Source of the DNA: JAFDZO01 sp044226845
GTDB taxonomy: Bacteria; Bacteroidota; Ignavibacteria; Tepidaquicellales; Tepidaquicellaceae
Reading direction: 5' to 3'
NCBI GenBank assembly: GCA_044226845.1
Contig: JBGAGG010000002.1
Coordinates: 372,001 to 436,000, forward strand
Length of the DNA stretch: 64,000 nucleotides
Shown here one piece after another: positions 33,941 through 43,900 of the stretch. The notes under the pieces were generated by a model, which worked only from the letters and a program-made list of their open reading frames with translations, was not told the origin of the DNA and ran no database searches. Both the position numbers and the translations under genes were made by a program. Every line of letters starts with the position of its first letter. Position 1 is the first letter of the stretch.

Positions 33941-33948
33941 CAAAGATA
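33941..33948 (-). promoter_or_regulatory. Candidate -7 element of the mutase gene
   Basis: On the minus strand TATCTTTG is an exact TAnnTTTG match; the upstream box is a T-rich tract near 33968-33975. It lies 45 bases before the ATG at 33896. Confidence 0.4.
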
Positions 33949-34053
33949 ATTCTTTAAACTGGTAAAAAAAACTCAATTAGGGAGTTGAAAAATCGAAACC
34001 TTGGCATCCGTTTGAAGTCTAATTAAGTAATCAAACAATACAACAATTATATT

Positions 34054-34752
34054 ATGAAAAAAATTTACATACTTCTCTTTATGTTTTTAGTATCGGCTGC
34101 TTATTCACAAACCCTTACATCAGATGAAATAGTTAATAAATACATTAATGCAATCGGAGGAGCTTCCGAACTGAAGAAAATTAATCAGGTCTCGCTTACA
34201 GGAAAAGCTTTAATAATGGGCCATGTAACTGGTGATATAAATTACTATGAAGATGGAGTGCAAAAATGTATGTTTTCTATTGTAAGCGGTGAAGGAATCT
34301 CTGCAAAGAACTATTATGATATGACCGGCGGCTGGGTTTCTCAAAACGGAGCAAAAGAAGACGTCTCACCGGAACAGATGAATACATTAAAGATTACAGT
34401 TGAAGACGGAACGTATTTTTATCTGGCTGATAAGGAAGGCAAAGGAATTAAGACCGAGCTTCTAGGTGAAGAAAAAATTGACGGCAGGGATTGTTATAAA
34501 ATTAAATTTACTCATAAAGGTATCGATAAAAATACACAGTATATCGATAAGGAAAGTTTTTATGTAGTTAGGGTTGAATCCATCTCCAGCAAGGGAAATC
34601 TTATTGTAGTTAATAACTCCGATTACAGGAAAGTGCCGGGCACAAAGCTGATTTTACCTTATTCAATTGAAAGAGGTCCCTTGAAAGGTACAGTGGATAA
34701 ATATGAAATTAATGTACAATTAGACCCGAAAATTATTTTAGGCAGTAATTAA
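34054..34752 (+). CDS. Secreted LolA-like protein, paralogue 1
   Basis: A 232-residue protein with a signal peptide (MKKIYILLFMFLVSAAYSQ) and an outer-membrane lipoprotein-sorting (LolA/LolB-like) type beta sandwich. It shares SDEIVNKYINAIGG at the N-terminus, DGTYFYLADKE, TELLGEEKIDGRDCYKIKF and RVESISSKG with the next gene. These proteins usually bind lipid or a hydrophobic ligand; the role of this group is unknown. It precedes its paralogue by 99 bases, so the two look like a tandem duplication. Confidence 0.75.
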   Translation: MKKIYILLFMFLVSAAYSQTLTSDEIVNKYINAIGGASELKKINQVSLTGKALIMGHVTGDINYYEDGVQKCMFSIVSGEGISAKNYYDMTGGWVSQNGAKEDVSPEQMNTLKITVEDGTYFYLADKEGKGIKTELLGEEKIDGRDCYKIKFTHKGIDKNTQYIDKESFYVVRVESISSKGNLIVVNNSDYRKVPGTKLILPYSIERGPLKGTVDKYEINVQLDPKIILGSN

Positions 34753-34851
34753 AGGTAATTTAGTGAAAAAGAGCATTCGTGAAAATCAGCGAAACTTTAT
34801 TTATTTTTTTGAGTGTAATGATTAAATTAAAATCAATATTTATCTCAAAAA

Positions 34852-35541
34852 ATGAAAAAAATTTACATCGCCATACTCTTAGTTTTAACATCAAATTTAT
34901 TCAGCCAGACTCTTACATCTGACGAAATTGTTCAGAAATATATTGCTGCCATAGGCGGATTAGATGAAATAAAAAAAATCAAACAGATAACAATATACGG
35001 TACAGCTATATCGGGAATAAATACTTACGACCTTCTGGCTTACGAAGATGCCGTTGAAAAATATCAGTTTGCACATGTAAGCGGTATCGATTACGATGTA
35101 AGAACTTATTTCGATACTAAAACCGGATGGACTCTTCAGAATGGAGTTAAGTCAAGTTTATCTAAAGAAACTCTTGAATCCTTATTGCCGAATATTGAAG
35201 ACGGAACATATTTTTATCTGGGAGATATGGAAAACAGGGCAATAAAAACAGAACTACTGGGCGAAGAGAGAGTAAACGGAAAAGACACTTATAAAATAAA
35301 GTTTACCAGAAACGGAAAAGATAAAAACATTCAGTACTTCGATAAAGACACTTATTATTTAATAATGGTTGAAACTCCGGGAATAAATTCTGTACAGATA
35401 TTATACGATAAATACAAAACTGTCCCCGGTACTAATTTGAAACTACCTTACTATAATGAAAAAGGGGGAATCAAGGGAACAATAGAAATGTACGAAATAA
35501 ATGTCCCTCTTAACCCGATGCTTTTGATATTCGATAAATAA
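34852..35541 (+). CDS. Secreted LolA-like protein, paralogue 2
   Basis: A 229-residue protein with a signal peptide (MKKIYIAILLVLTSNLFSQ) and the same fold pattern as paralogue 1: SDEIVQKYIAAIGGLDEIKKI, EDGTYFYLGDMENRAIKTE, LLGEERVNGKDTYKIKF and the C-terminal YEINVPLNP. About half of the positions agree with paralogue 1 by eye. A third, more distant copy is cut by the right window edge (63316). A periplasmic lipid-carrier role is only an inference from the fold. Confidence 0.73.
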   Translation: MKKIYIAILLVLTSNLFSQTLTSDEIVQKYIAAIGGLDEIKKIKQITIYGTAISGINTYDLLAYEDAVEKYQFAHVSGIDYDVRTYFDTKTGWTLQNGVKSSLSKETLESLLPNIEDGTYFYLGDMENRAIKTELLGEERVNGKDTYKIKFTRNGKDKNIQYFDKDTYYLIMVETPGINSVQILYDKYKTVPGTNLKLPYYNEKGGIKGTIEMYEINVPLNPMLLIFDK

Positions 35542-35650
35542 TCAAACCTTTATATATATCTCAACAAAACATTTGAACTTTTGGATGAATAGTCGTATTT
35601 TACTTCTACAATCCAAAAGTTCTTTTTCTTTATATCAATAGCTAACGGAA

Positions 35651-37639
35651 ATGAAAAAATCTCTGTTAACCCTCTTAATTTTTTTAACCCTCATTATAAT
35701 AAGTTTTCAAAAAGTTTTTTCTCAGGGTAAAAATATAACCCTTATAGGAAAATCTAATCCTGTAAACTTAACAGCCGGTATTAATTATTCCGCTCTCTGG
35801 GGCTACTCCGCAAACGGCAGAGAGTATGCAATTCTCGGAGGTAATCAATCCATTTATTTTATAGATATTACTGATTCAACCAATATACGCGTCTGCGGTT
35901 CATTCACTACTCATTTTAGTCAGTGGCATGAGATGAAAACTTATTCGCATTTTGCTTATGTAGTTTCAGAGGCAGAAAATTCAGGCGTGGAAATTTATGA
36001 TTTAGCAAACCTTCCCGCATCTGTAAATTATGTAGGACAATATAATCCACCCGGGCACTCGCGCACACACTCTATACAGCAGTCAGGTCCATACCTATAT
36101 TTAAACGGAGGCACTTTCAATGGAATAAAAATTCTCGACCTATCCGTTAACCCCGCTGTTCCGGTCCCGAGAGGACTTTGGAACGGCTACTACGTACATG
36201 ATTGCAGCGTGGTAAATGATACTATATGGGCAGCTAATATAAGTGACGGAAAAATGTCAGTCATAAATGCTGCCAATAAGGATAACCTTACTACTATTAC
36301 TGACTGGACTAACGGTCCTAATCCCTTTCCGCATAACAGCGCTCTTACTCCGGGAAGAAAGTTTATTTTTACCACAGATGAAACTCTTACACCTCCCGGA
36401 AGACTAAAAATCTGGAACATTCAGGACCTGACTGACATACAACTGGTTAATATATGGAATCCTTCTGATGTTTTTAAAAACGGAGTAATTCACAACGTTG
36501 AGCTTTACGGTAATCAGCTTGCAATTGCATATTATAGTGCAGGTGTAAAGCTTCTGGATGTTACTACTCCCGGAAGCCCGGTAGAGTTAGGCTGGTACGA
36601 TACATATCCTGAATCAAACGCAAATGAATATACCGGCTGTTGGGGTGTTTATAAATTTCCTTCAGGAAAAATAATTGCATCTGATAGAACACGCGGCTTG
36701 TTTGTATTGAGATATTCTCCTCCGCAAAATGCTGCCCCAAAGGCAGATTTTATGACTGACAAAGTAAAATATTTCAGCGGAGATTCTGTTCAGTTTGTCG
36801 ATGCTTCTTCCAATAATCCTACGAGTTATCAATGGACAATAACCGGACCTCAGAATTTTTCTTCAACACTTGCAAACCCAAAGCAAAAATTTACCGGGCT
36901 TGGAAATTATACAATAAAACTCAGAGTTAGTAATGGATTCGGTGCGGATTCAATTACTAAAGTAGATTACTTCAGAATAAACGGCTCTCCATTAACAGCT
37001 CCGTTTTTTTCCGAACCTTTTTTGCAGACCATTGTTACTAATAAATTTGATACTTCAAAAGTTAAATTTACCTGGACTAATGCTTCACGGGGAGGAATTA
37101 ATATTACTTATAAATTCAGAATTAAAAAGAATAGTCAGTCACAGGATGTATATTATATTCCATCTGATAACAACGGCTCCGATACGGCAATTACTTTCAG
37201 AAGAAGCAGACTGGATAGCATTGCCAGAGAGCTGGGTTTCAACGGAGACTCTGTTATAACTACCTGCCGCCTTACTGCATACAATGGAGTGGATTCAATT
37301 GTCTCTGCAAATAATTTACTTGTCATCTTAAAATCAACATCCGTCGGAATTCAAAATATTTCAACACAAATTCCCCGTGAGTTTAAATTAGAAAATAATT
37401 TTCCTAATCCGTTCAACCCTGCTACAAAAATAAAATTTCAGATACCTCAGAATTCTTTCACATCGTTAATTATTTATGATATACTTGGAAGGGAAGTAAT
37501 GACTTTACTCGGCGAAGAATTGAAAGCCGGTTATTATAACTATCAGTTCGATGCTAAAAATTTAAACAGCGGAATTTATTTTTATACTTTACGAACTACA
37601 AATTTTGCTGAAACAAAAAGAATGGTGTTATTAAAGTGA
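35651..37639 (+). CDS. Choice-of-anchor B family protein with PKD and T9SS sorting domain
   Basis: A 662-residue secreted protein with a signal peptide (MKKSLLTLLIFLTLIIISF, cleavage near FSQ). The LVIVD-type beta-propeller (residues 25-360: YSALWGYSANGREYAILG, HDCSVVNDTIWAANISDG, YGNQLAIAYYSAGVKLLD) matches the choice-of-anchor B family. A PKD-like Ig domain follows (APKADFMTDKVKYFSGDSV), then a fibronectin-like region and a C-terminal sorting domain starting ENNFPNPFNPATKIKF. The protein is exported by T9SS and stays on or near the cell surface; a ligand is not known. A palindromic repeat lies just after the stop. Confidence 0.87.
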   Translation: MKKSLLTLLIFLTLIIISFQKVFSQGKNITLIGKSNPVNLTAGINYSALWGYSANGREYAILGGNQSIYFIDITDSTNIRVCGSFTTHFSQWHEMKTYSHFAYVVSEAENSGVEIYDLANLPASVNYVGQYNPPGHSRTHSIQQSGPYLYLNGGTFNGIKILDLSVNPAVPVPRGLWNGYYVHDCSVVNDTIWAANISDGKMSVINAANKDNLTTITDWTNGPNPFPHNSALTPGRKFIFTTDETLTPPGRLKIWNIQDLTDIQLVNIWNPSDVFKNGVIHNVELYGNQLAIAYYSAGVKLLDVTTPGSPVELGWYDTYPESNANEYTGCWGVYKFPSGKIIASDRTRGLFVLRYSPPQNAAPKADFMTDKVKYFSGDSVQFVDASSNNPTSYQWTITGPQNFSSTLANPKQKFTGLGNYTIKLRVSNGFGADSITKVDYFRINGSPLTAPFFSEPFLQTIVTNKFDTSKVKFTWTNASRGGINITYKFRIKKNSQSQDVYYIPSDNNGSDTAITFRRSRLDSIARELGFNGDSVITTCRLTAYNGVDSIVSANNLLVILKSTSVGIQNISTQIPREFKLENNFPNPFNPATKIKFQIPQNSFTSLIIYDILGREVMTLLGEELKAGYYNYQFDAKNLNSGIYFYTLRTTNFAETKRMVLLK

Positions 37640-37735
37640 ATCACTGATTACTCTGATTTATCCTGATTAAAATGATAAGCTTTAAGGTATTTAAAGCTTA
37701 TCATGAAATCATTTCAGATTAGTGAAAATAGTGAT
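37639..37735. repeat. Intergenic AATCACTGATTAC repeat element with inner hairpin
   Basis: AATCACTGATTAC occurs at 37639-37651 and is followed by a 14-bp perfect hairpin (37672-37685 with 37691-37704, ATGATAAGCTTTAA, loop GGTAT) and a degenerate reverse copy near 37718-37735. The same word occurs in a longer element at 40621-40769. Confidence 0.6.
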
Positions 37736-37948
37736 TGATTGTCTTATCCACTGAGAAATGGATTTTTTCATTTTTCACTATCTCTTAGCTTAAGTTTGTA
37801 CTTTTTAAATAAAGATATTACAGTCATACCAATATTAGTGATTTAATTTGTTTAATATCTGATATCCTAAACTTCCTCCATAATCTGTATATTAGTTTTT
37901 GAAAGTTTTTACCAAAATTATAATTTTTTATAATCAAAAACTTCCCCA
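37640..37948. other. Intergenic region with repeat, no gene
   Basis: The 309 bases between the choice-of-anchor B and beta-propeller genes hold the repeat described at 37639-37735 and AT-rich sequence after it. I see no supported open frame or RNA gene. Confidence 0.6.
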
Positions 37949-39190
37949 ATGAAAACTTCGTTTACAAAAAATCTTAACTCCCTTATTCTTTTTTTTGTTT
38001 TTCTATTTACTTTAAGTTTTACAAATAGCCCGGCGCAATGGGTACAGAAATCAAGCAGTATAGGTACATCCAGCATTGTTTATGCTCTAGCTTCTATCGG
38101 CACAACATTGTTTGCGGGAACGGCGGGAGGAGATGGTGTTTGGAAATCAACTAACAATGGAGATAACTGGACTCAAACAACTCTTAACAATCAATCAATA
38201 AGTTCATTTTATGTTTCGGGAGGTACTATATATGCCTGTGGAAGCGGAATTTTTAAATCAACTAATTTAGGAACAAGCTGGACTCCTTTAACTTTAAGTC
38301 AGGGTGTCGGACCTATTACTTCAATAGGAGCATATCTAGTTGCTGGAACTGGCGCTAACGGATTATTTTACTCAAGCAACGATGGGGCAACATGGAGTCC
38401 GTCTTCAATTACATCAGGAACTTCTTGGGCATTTACTACCTCCGGGGCTAACCTTTTTGTTGGAATGCAGTTCAGCGGAGTAAGATTAAGCACTAATCAG
38501 GGTGTAAGCTGGTCTAATACAAGTCTTGGTTCTACTAATGTTCTTTCTATGTTAACTAACGGTTCAAATATTTATGCCGGAACTGAGTTCAACGGAATAC
38601 ATGTCTCCAGTAACAATGGATTGAACTGGACACAAACTTCATTTCAGGCGTTTGGTGTTAATTCAATCATTAGTCAGAGCAGTTATCTATTTGTCGGAGC
38701 GTCTAATGTCGGAGCGCCGGATATTGGCGGTGTTTTTATCTCGTCAAATGGCGGAGGAACATGGCAAATGAGAAATCAAGGCTTCGGTGGAATTTATTCT
38801 ATACATTCTATTGTCTATCATAATGCTTATATGTTTGCAGGTACGTTTGGCGGCGGTGTCTGGAGAAGAGGCTATTCAGAGATAATTGCTCCGGTGGGAG
38901 TAAGTAATACAAATACTGTAATTCCTGGTAAGATTTATTTAGAGCAAAATTATCCAAACCCTTTCAATCCGACTACGCGGATAAATTACGAATTACCAGT
39001 TACAAATTACGTTTCACTGAAAGTTTATGATGCATTGGGTAATGAAGTTGAAACGTTAGTGAATGAACATCAAAATGCAGGCAGCTACTCAGTTGATTTT
39101 AATGCATCGTCATTCCCCAGCGGAGTATACTTTTATAAATTAGTAACGGAGAAATTTTCAGAGACGAAGAAGATGATTTTGCTGAAATGA
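37949..39190 (+). CDS. Secreted beta-propeller (BNR-like) T9SS cargo protein
   Basis: A 413-residue protein with a signal peptide (LNSLILFFVFLFTLSFTNSPAQ) and repeated blades with an Asp-box-like pattern (GVWKSTNNGDNWTQTTL, GIFKSTNLGTSWTPL, GLFYSSNDGATWSPSS, GIHVSSNNGLNWTQTS, GVFISSNGGGTWQ), about seven in total, as in sialidase/BNR or YCF48-like propellers. The C-terminal sorting domain starts QNYPNPFNPTTRINYELP. No catalytic residues of sialidases are visible, so a binding or structural surface role is more likely. Confidence 0.85.
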   Translation: MKTSFTKNLNSLILFFVFLFTLSFTNSPAQWVQKSSSIGTSSIVYALASIGTTLFAGTAGGDGVWKSTNNGDNWTQTTLNNQSISSFYVSGGTIYACGSGIFKSTNLGTSWTPLTLSQGVGPITSIGAYLVAGTGANGLFYSSNDGATWSPSSITSGTSWAFTTSGANLFVGMQFSGVRLSTNQGVSWSNTSLGSTNVLSMLTNGSNIYAGTEFNGIHVSSNNGLNWTQTSFQAFGVNSIISQSSYLFVGASNVGAPDIGGVFISSNGGGTWQMRNQGFGGIYSIHSIVYHNAYMFAGTFGGGVWRRGYSEIIAPVGVSNTNTVIPGKIYLEQNYPNPFNPTTRINYELPVTNYVSLKVYDALGNEVETLVNEHQNAGSYSVDFNASSFPSGVYFYKLVTEKFSETKKMILLK

Positions 39191-39293
39191 GTTTATTACC
39201 TGATATTTAATGAGTTATGCGAATGTGCTTTTTAAATAAAATGTCTTTGCATCAAAGTAGTTAAGGATACTATTTTGTTTAGAAAGAGAAATT

Positions 39294-40613
39294 ATGAAAA
39301 AGCAGATTAAATTTTCCATCATTGTTGTTATTTTTTCCGTACTATTTATTTCTGAAGTTTTCGCTCAGCTAAGATGGGCTCAGCTTCCTAATGCTCCTCT
39401 TGCCGGAACTTACGGCAGATTTGTTGACCTTTATTTTGTTAACACCCTAACTGGATATATTCTCCGGGATGGACAGGGAGCATTCAAAACTACAAACGGC
39501 GGCACATCTTTCACAGATATTTCCAATAATCTTGCGAGCGGGGGAAGAAGCATTGGCTTCTTTGATGAGAATACAGGAATTGTAGGTATGCTTAATAATA
39601 ATGATACGCTAATTATGAGGACAACTAACGGCGGAAGCTCATGGGTAAAAATTTCAAATATATCAGGTGATATTCCAAAAGGTATTTGCGGAATTTCAAT
39701 AGTTAATTCCACAACTGCTTTCGGCACAGGAAGATATTATAAGCCTGCAAATATTATAAAAACTACAGATAAAGGATTAAGCTGGATAAGTATTCCACTT
39801 GATTCTACTTTAATTACATCTGCAGTTGATTGCCATTTCTGGAGCGCTGATTCAGGTGTTGTTGTCGGAGGATTTTCTCAAAACAGTTTTCTTAGAGGTA
39901 ATGCGGTGGTTGTAAGAACAACAAACGGAGGGGTAAGTTTTACAAGAACACATTTATCTACTGTTGATAGCGCGTGGTGCTGGAAGGTTCAATTCTTAAA
40001 TAGAAATTTAGGATATGCATCTATTGAATCCAGAAGCATAGCTCCTTATCTTAAAACAACTAACGGCGGTGCAACATGGACTGAAAAACCTTTTAACAAT
40101 GATGTTGACCAGGAAGGAATTGGATTTATTAATGAAAACACAGGATGGATAGGAGGCTGGGGCCTCTCTTTTGGCGGGATGCCTACTTATGAAACTACAG
40201 ATGCAGGAGCAAGCTGGCATCTTGCAGGATTCGGAAGAACACTAAACAGAGTTCGGTTCCTGAATGATACTATTGCTTACGCTTCCGGTCAATCGATTTA
40301 TAAGTTTTCAAAAACTGTGGGGATAGTTCAATTATCATCACAAATTCCCGGGGATTTTTCCTTAAGCCAGAATTATCCGAATCCTTTTAATCCTTCAACA
40401 ACAATTAACTATGAAGTTAAGGTTTCGGGAGATGTGAATTTAACTGTTTTTGATAATGCCGGAAGTGAGATTCATGTTTTGGTAAATGAAAATCAGAAAC
40501 CCGGAAAGTATTCAATTAGTTTTGAGGCTTTGCATCTTGCCAGCGGAATTTATTATTACAAACTGACAGTAAATAATTTTACTGACACCAGAAAAATGGT
40601 TCTGGTGAAATAA
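39294..40613 (+). CDS. Secreted YCF48-like beta-propeller T9SS cargo protein
   Basis: A 439-residue protein with a signal peptide (MKKQIKFSIIVVIFSVLFI...FAQ), a propeller made of repeats such as GAFKTTNGGTSFTDIS, IMRTTNGGSSWVKIS, IKTTDKGLSWISIP, VRTTNGGVSFTRTH, LKTTNGGATWTEKP and YETTDAGASWHL, and a sorting domain starting QNYPNPFNPSTTINYEV. The S/T-T-N-G-G-x-S/T-W repeat is shared with YCF48/BNR proteins. It is the third of a row of surface propellers. The function is not known. Confidence 0.85.
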   Translation: MKKQIKFSIIVVIFSVLFISEVFAQLRWAQLPNAPLAGTYGRFVDLYFVNTLTGYILRDGQGAFKTTNGGTSFTDISNNLASGGRSIGFFDENTGIVGMLNNNDTLIMRTTNGGSSWVKISNISGDIPKGICGISIVNSTTAFGTGRYYKPANIIKTTDKGLSWISIPLDSTLITSAVDCHFWSADSGVVVGGFSQNSFLRGNAVVVRTTNGGVSFTRTHLSTVDSAWCWKVQFLNRNLGYASIESRSIAPYLKTTNGGATWTEKPFNNDVDQEGIGFINENTGWIGGWGLSFGGMPTYETTDAGASWHLAGFGRTLNRVRFLNDTIAYASGQSIYKFSKTVGIVQLSSQIPGDFSLSQNYPNPFNPSTTINYEVKVSGDVNLTVFDNAGSEIHVLVNENQKPGKYSISFEALHLASGIYYYKLTVNNFTDTRKMVLVK

Positions 40614-40977
40614 AGCATCTAAATCACTGATTACACTGATTTGAAATGATTCTTATGAATATAAATGAAGCGGAAGTGCGAATCATTTTGAATCAGAATG
40701 TATCAGCGTAATCAGTGATTTAATTCTTTTATTTTAATCAGAAAAAATCAGTGCAATCAGTGATTAATCTTCAAACAATCTCAAATTTTTTTCCCGCCTA
40801 ACATTCTACATTTCCCTTTTTATATTTATGCTCAATTTTGGTTAAAATTGTATTAAAATACAATACAACCATTCTTTTATCTTCAGGAAATCATTTAACA
40901 TTTCCCAAAAACCTTCTTTGTCATAAATATAGGGAATAAATATTTTCATGTATTAGAATTCATTATAAAAACTTTTT
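40614..40977. other. Intergenic region with repeat, no gene
   Basis: The 364 bases after the YCF48-like gene contain the large inverted element at 40621-40769; the remainder (40770-40977) is AT-rich and presumably carries the promoter of the 1020-residue gene. No open frame of note. Confidence 0.6.
40621..40769. repeat. Large inverted AATCACTGATTAC element
   Basis: The left arm AAATCACTGATTAC (40621-40634) pairs perfectly with GTAATCAGTGATTT (40708-40721); inner AATGATT/AATCATT segments add further pairing. A third reverse copy of AATCAGTGATT lies at 40755-40765. The word is shared with the element at 37639. Confidence 0.65.
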
Positions 40978-43900
40978 ATGAAAAAAATGTACTTTGTGTT
41001 TATTGTGCTGCTTCTTTCGGCAGAATCATATTCACAGCAATGGGTTAATAAATTTAATTATTCAGGCAGCAGTAAGTTAGAGTCAGCAAACATCGTTCTT
41101 ACCGATGCCTCAGCAAATGTTTATCTGGTTGGCACCTCAATAAACGGCAGCGCTAATGCTATTCCACTTGATAACGATATAGTCGTTTATAAATATAATT
41201 CCGCAGGAACTCAGCAGTGGGTTGTAACTTACGGTGGCGCTGCAAGTGCAAAGGATACTGTAAGAAAAGCAGTGCTTGATGCAAACGGAAACATTTATCT
41301 TACAGGATGCACTACAATAAACAATTCTGATAGTACTGAAATTTTAACAATGATGATAAATACTTCCGGTACAATTGTATGGAATAAAACATATCACATT
41401 CCCGGTGCAACATCTTATTATGATTGCGGAAATGATATCACTATTGATGCTGCAGGTAATGCTTTCGTAACAGGAGTTTCAAGCGGTATTTTTATTTTCC
41501 TCAAGTATAATTCTGCAGGTACATTATTGTTAACAAAAAATATATTAGGACAGAGCGCAGAAGGAAATTCTGTTTTTGTTGATGGAAGTGGAAATATTTA
41601 CCTTTCAGCAACATATATCGACCAGGGTTGGGGAGGTGACGGCGTAGAAGTGATGAAATATAATTCAGCAGGAGTTCAGCTATGGATAAAAGGGGGATTT
41701 ACAGGCAATAGTGTTAAAACCCTAACAGATGCTTCCGGGAATGTATTTGTTGCTTATAATATTTCAAACGGGGATGGAAAGTTAGTTAAATTTAGTTCGT
41801 CGGGCACAGAACTTTTTAACATTTCAACAGGTAGCAATTTTACTATTACAGATATGGAGTTGGACGGATTTGGCAATATTTATCTTTGCGGTAGTATTAG
41901 ACCACCGGGATTTCTATATAGTATTGGTGTTGTAGAAGTTTTTTTAAACGGAGGTACTCTTATCTGGTCAGCAACGCAAACAGATATTACAGCATATATT
42001 CAGTTCAAATCTATGATTGTTGATGCTTCATTAAATGTTTTTGTTTCGGGTTACTACGGCGCAAAAACTACTACGGTGAAGTATAATTCATCGGGTGTAA
42101 AGCAGTGGGGTGTAAGCTATACTTCTTCAGCAGGAAATGCTTCTGCAAATAGTATTGTAATTGATAATGCCGGAAATCCGTTAATTGCAGGAGACAATGA
42201 TAACGGGGGGACGGGACAGGATTTTCTTGTTGTGAAATATACAAACATAGGGAGCAATCACTGGAACAGAAATATAAACAGACTGGTCAGTTTCAACGAA
42301 GTTGTCACTGCATCGAAGCAGGATGCATCGGGCAATTATATTCTCACAGGTTATGTAAACTTAGGTAAGAATTTTTACGGAGTTGAAACAGGGTATGGAA
42401 TTATAGAAAAGATAAATTCTTCAGGTACTCTTGTTTGGTCATACATAGATACTTCATATACAAATGTCAGGTATAATGATTTAGATATAGATAATTCCGG
42501 AAATATTTATATTACAGGTACTGAAAATGAAAACTGGATTATAATGAAGTTTAACAGTGCAGGAAGTATTCTCCTAAATAAATCATTTAACGGTGCCGGT
42601 TCAGGATATGACGAAGGAAAATCAATAGCACTGGATGGCAGCGGTAATATTTGCACATGCGGAAACGTATTTAATGGAGCGCAAAATAATTTAGATATGG
42701 TCACTATGAAATATAATTCTGCAGGGGTTATACTGTGGACTCAATACTACGCTAACTCCGGAGGTAATGATGATGCAGTTAAGATAAGAGTTGACGCCTT
42801 TAATAATATTATTGTCGGCTCTAATATTTATGTAATGAACACACATAAAAATGATATCTATTTCAGTAAATATAATTCTGCAGGAGTAGAGCAGGTAGGA
42901 ATCTACTTCGTCGGCACAGCAGGTGAGAATGACCTGTTATCTGATATTGTAATAGACAATAATAACGATTTTTTTCTGACAGGTAACATAAATAATAATA
43001 TCTCCAATAATGATTTACTTTTGGTGAAGATATCAAACGCGGGAAATGTATTATGGAATGTTAATTACAATTCATCAGGCGCGAGTAATGAAAAGGGTTA
43101 CTCATTAATTACAGATAAGAACGGTAATGTATTTGTTTGCGGTTATGTAAATTCATCGGGAACAAACCGTGATCTTCTGACAATGAAATTTAATTCTGCA
43201 GGGGTACAGCAATGGTCTAAATCAATTGTTAATCCTGTAGGTGGTTTAAATTATTTAAACTCAGTTTCAGCGGATACTAACGGAAATATTTTTGTAACGG
43301 GTAGATATTTTGCTTCCGGTAATTATAATGTAGTTGTCTTAAAATACAACAGCACAGGTAACGAACTTGTAAGATTATTCTATGACGGTGCCGGCAATGG
43401 CGACTGTGAAGGAGCTAAAGGATTTTTAAACAGTTCCGGAGATTTTATTGTTGCAGCTAATGCATTTGAAAGTCCGCAGAAGCAAAATATAGATTTAATA
43501 AATTTTAGCAGAAAGAGCTTTGCAATCACTATGAAGATTATCGTAGGAATAGAAGGTTTGTGGAACGGAACTACACAGACGAGAGATTCGCTGGAAGTGT
43601 ACATAAGAAATTCATTTTCACCATACAGTAAAGTAGATTCCGCAATGGCATATCTGAATACCACATGCGATGACACAGTTTCATTTTACTCAGCGCCATC
43701 TGCTAATTACTTTGTTAGTGTTTCACACAGGAACTCTCTGGAAACCTGGAGCGCGGTAACGGTTCCGTTAGCTTTGGGTACATTTGTAATTCAGAATTTT
43801 ACCGGAAATCAGTTTGATGCTTACGGAAGCAATTTAATTTTCTATAATAATAAGTGGTGTATATTTTCGGGAGATATTAACAAGGATGGATATATAAACG

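Noticed and set aside
37639..40769. Possible CRISPR array
   Set aside because: The repeated 13-base words are few, inverted and irregularly spaced, and there are no cas genes; they fit intergenic palindromes instead.
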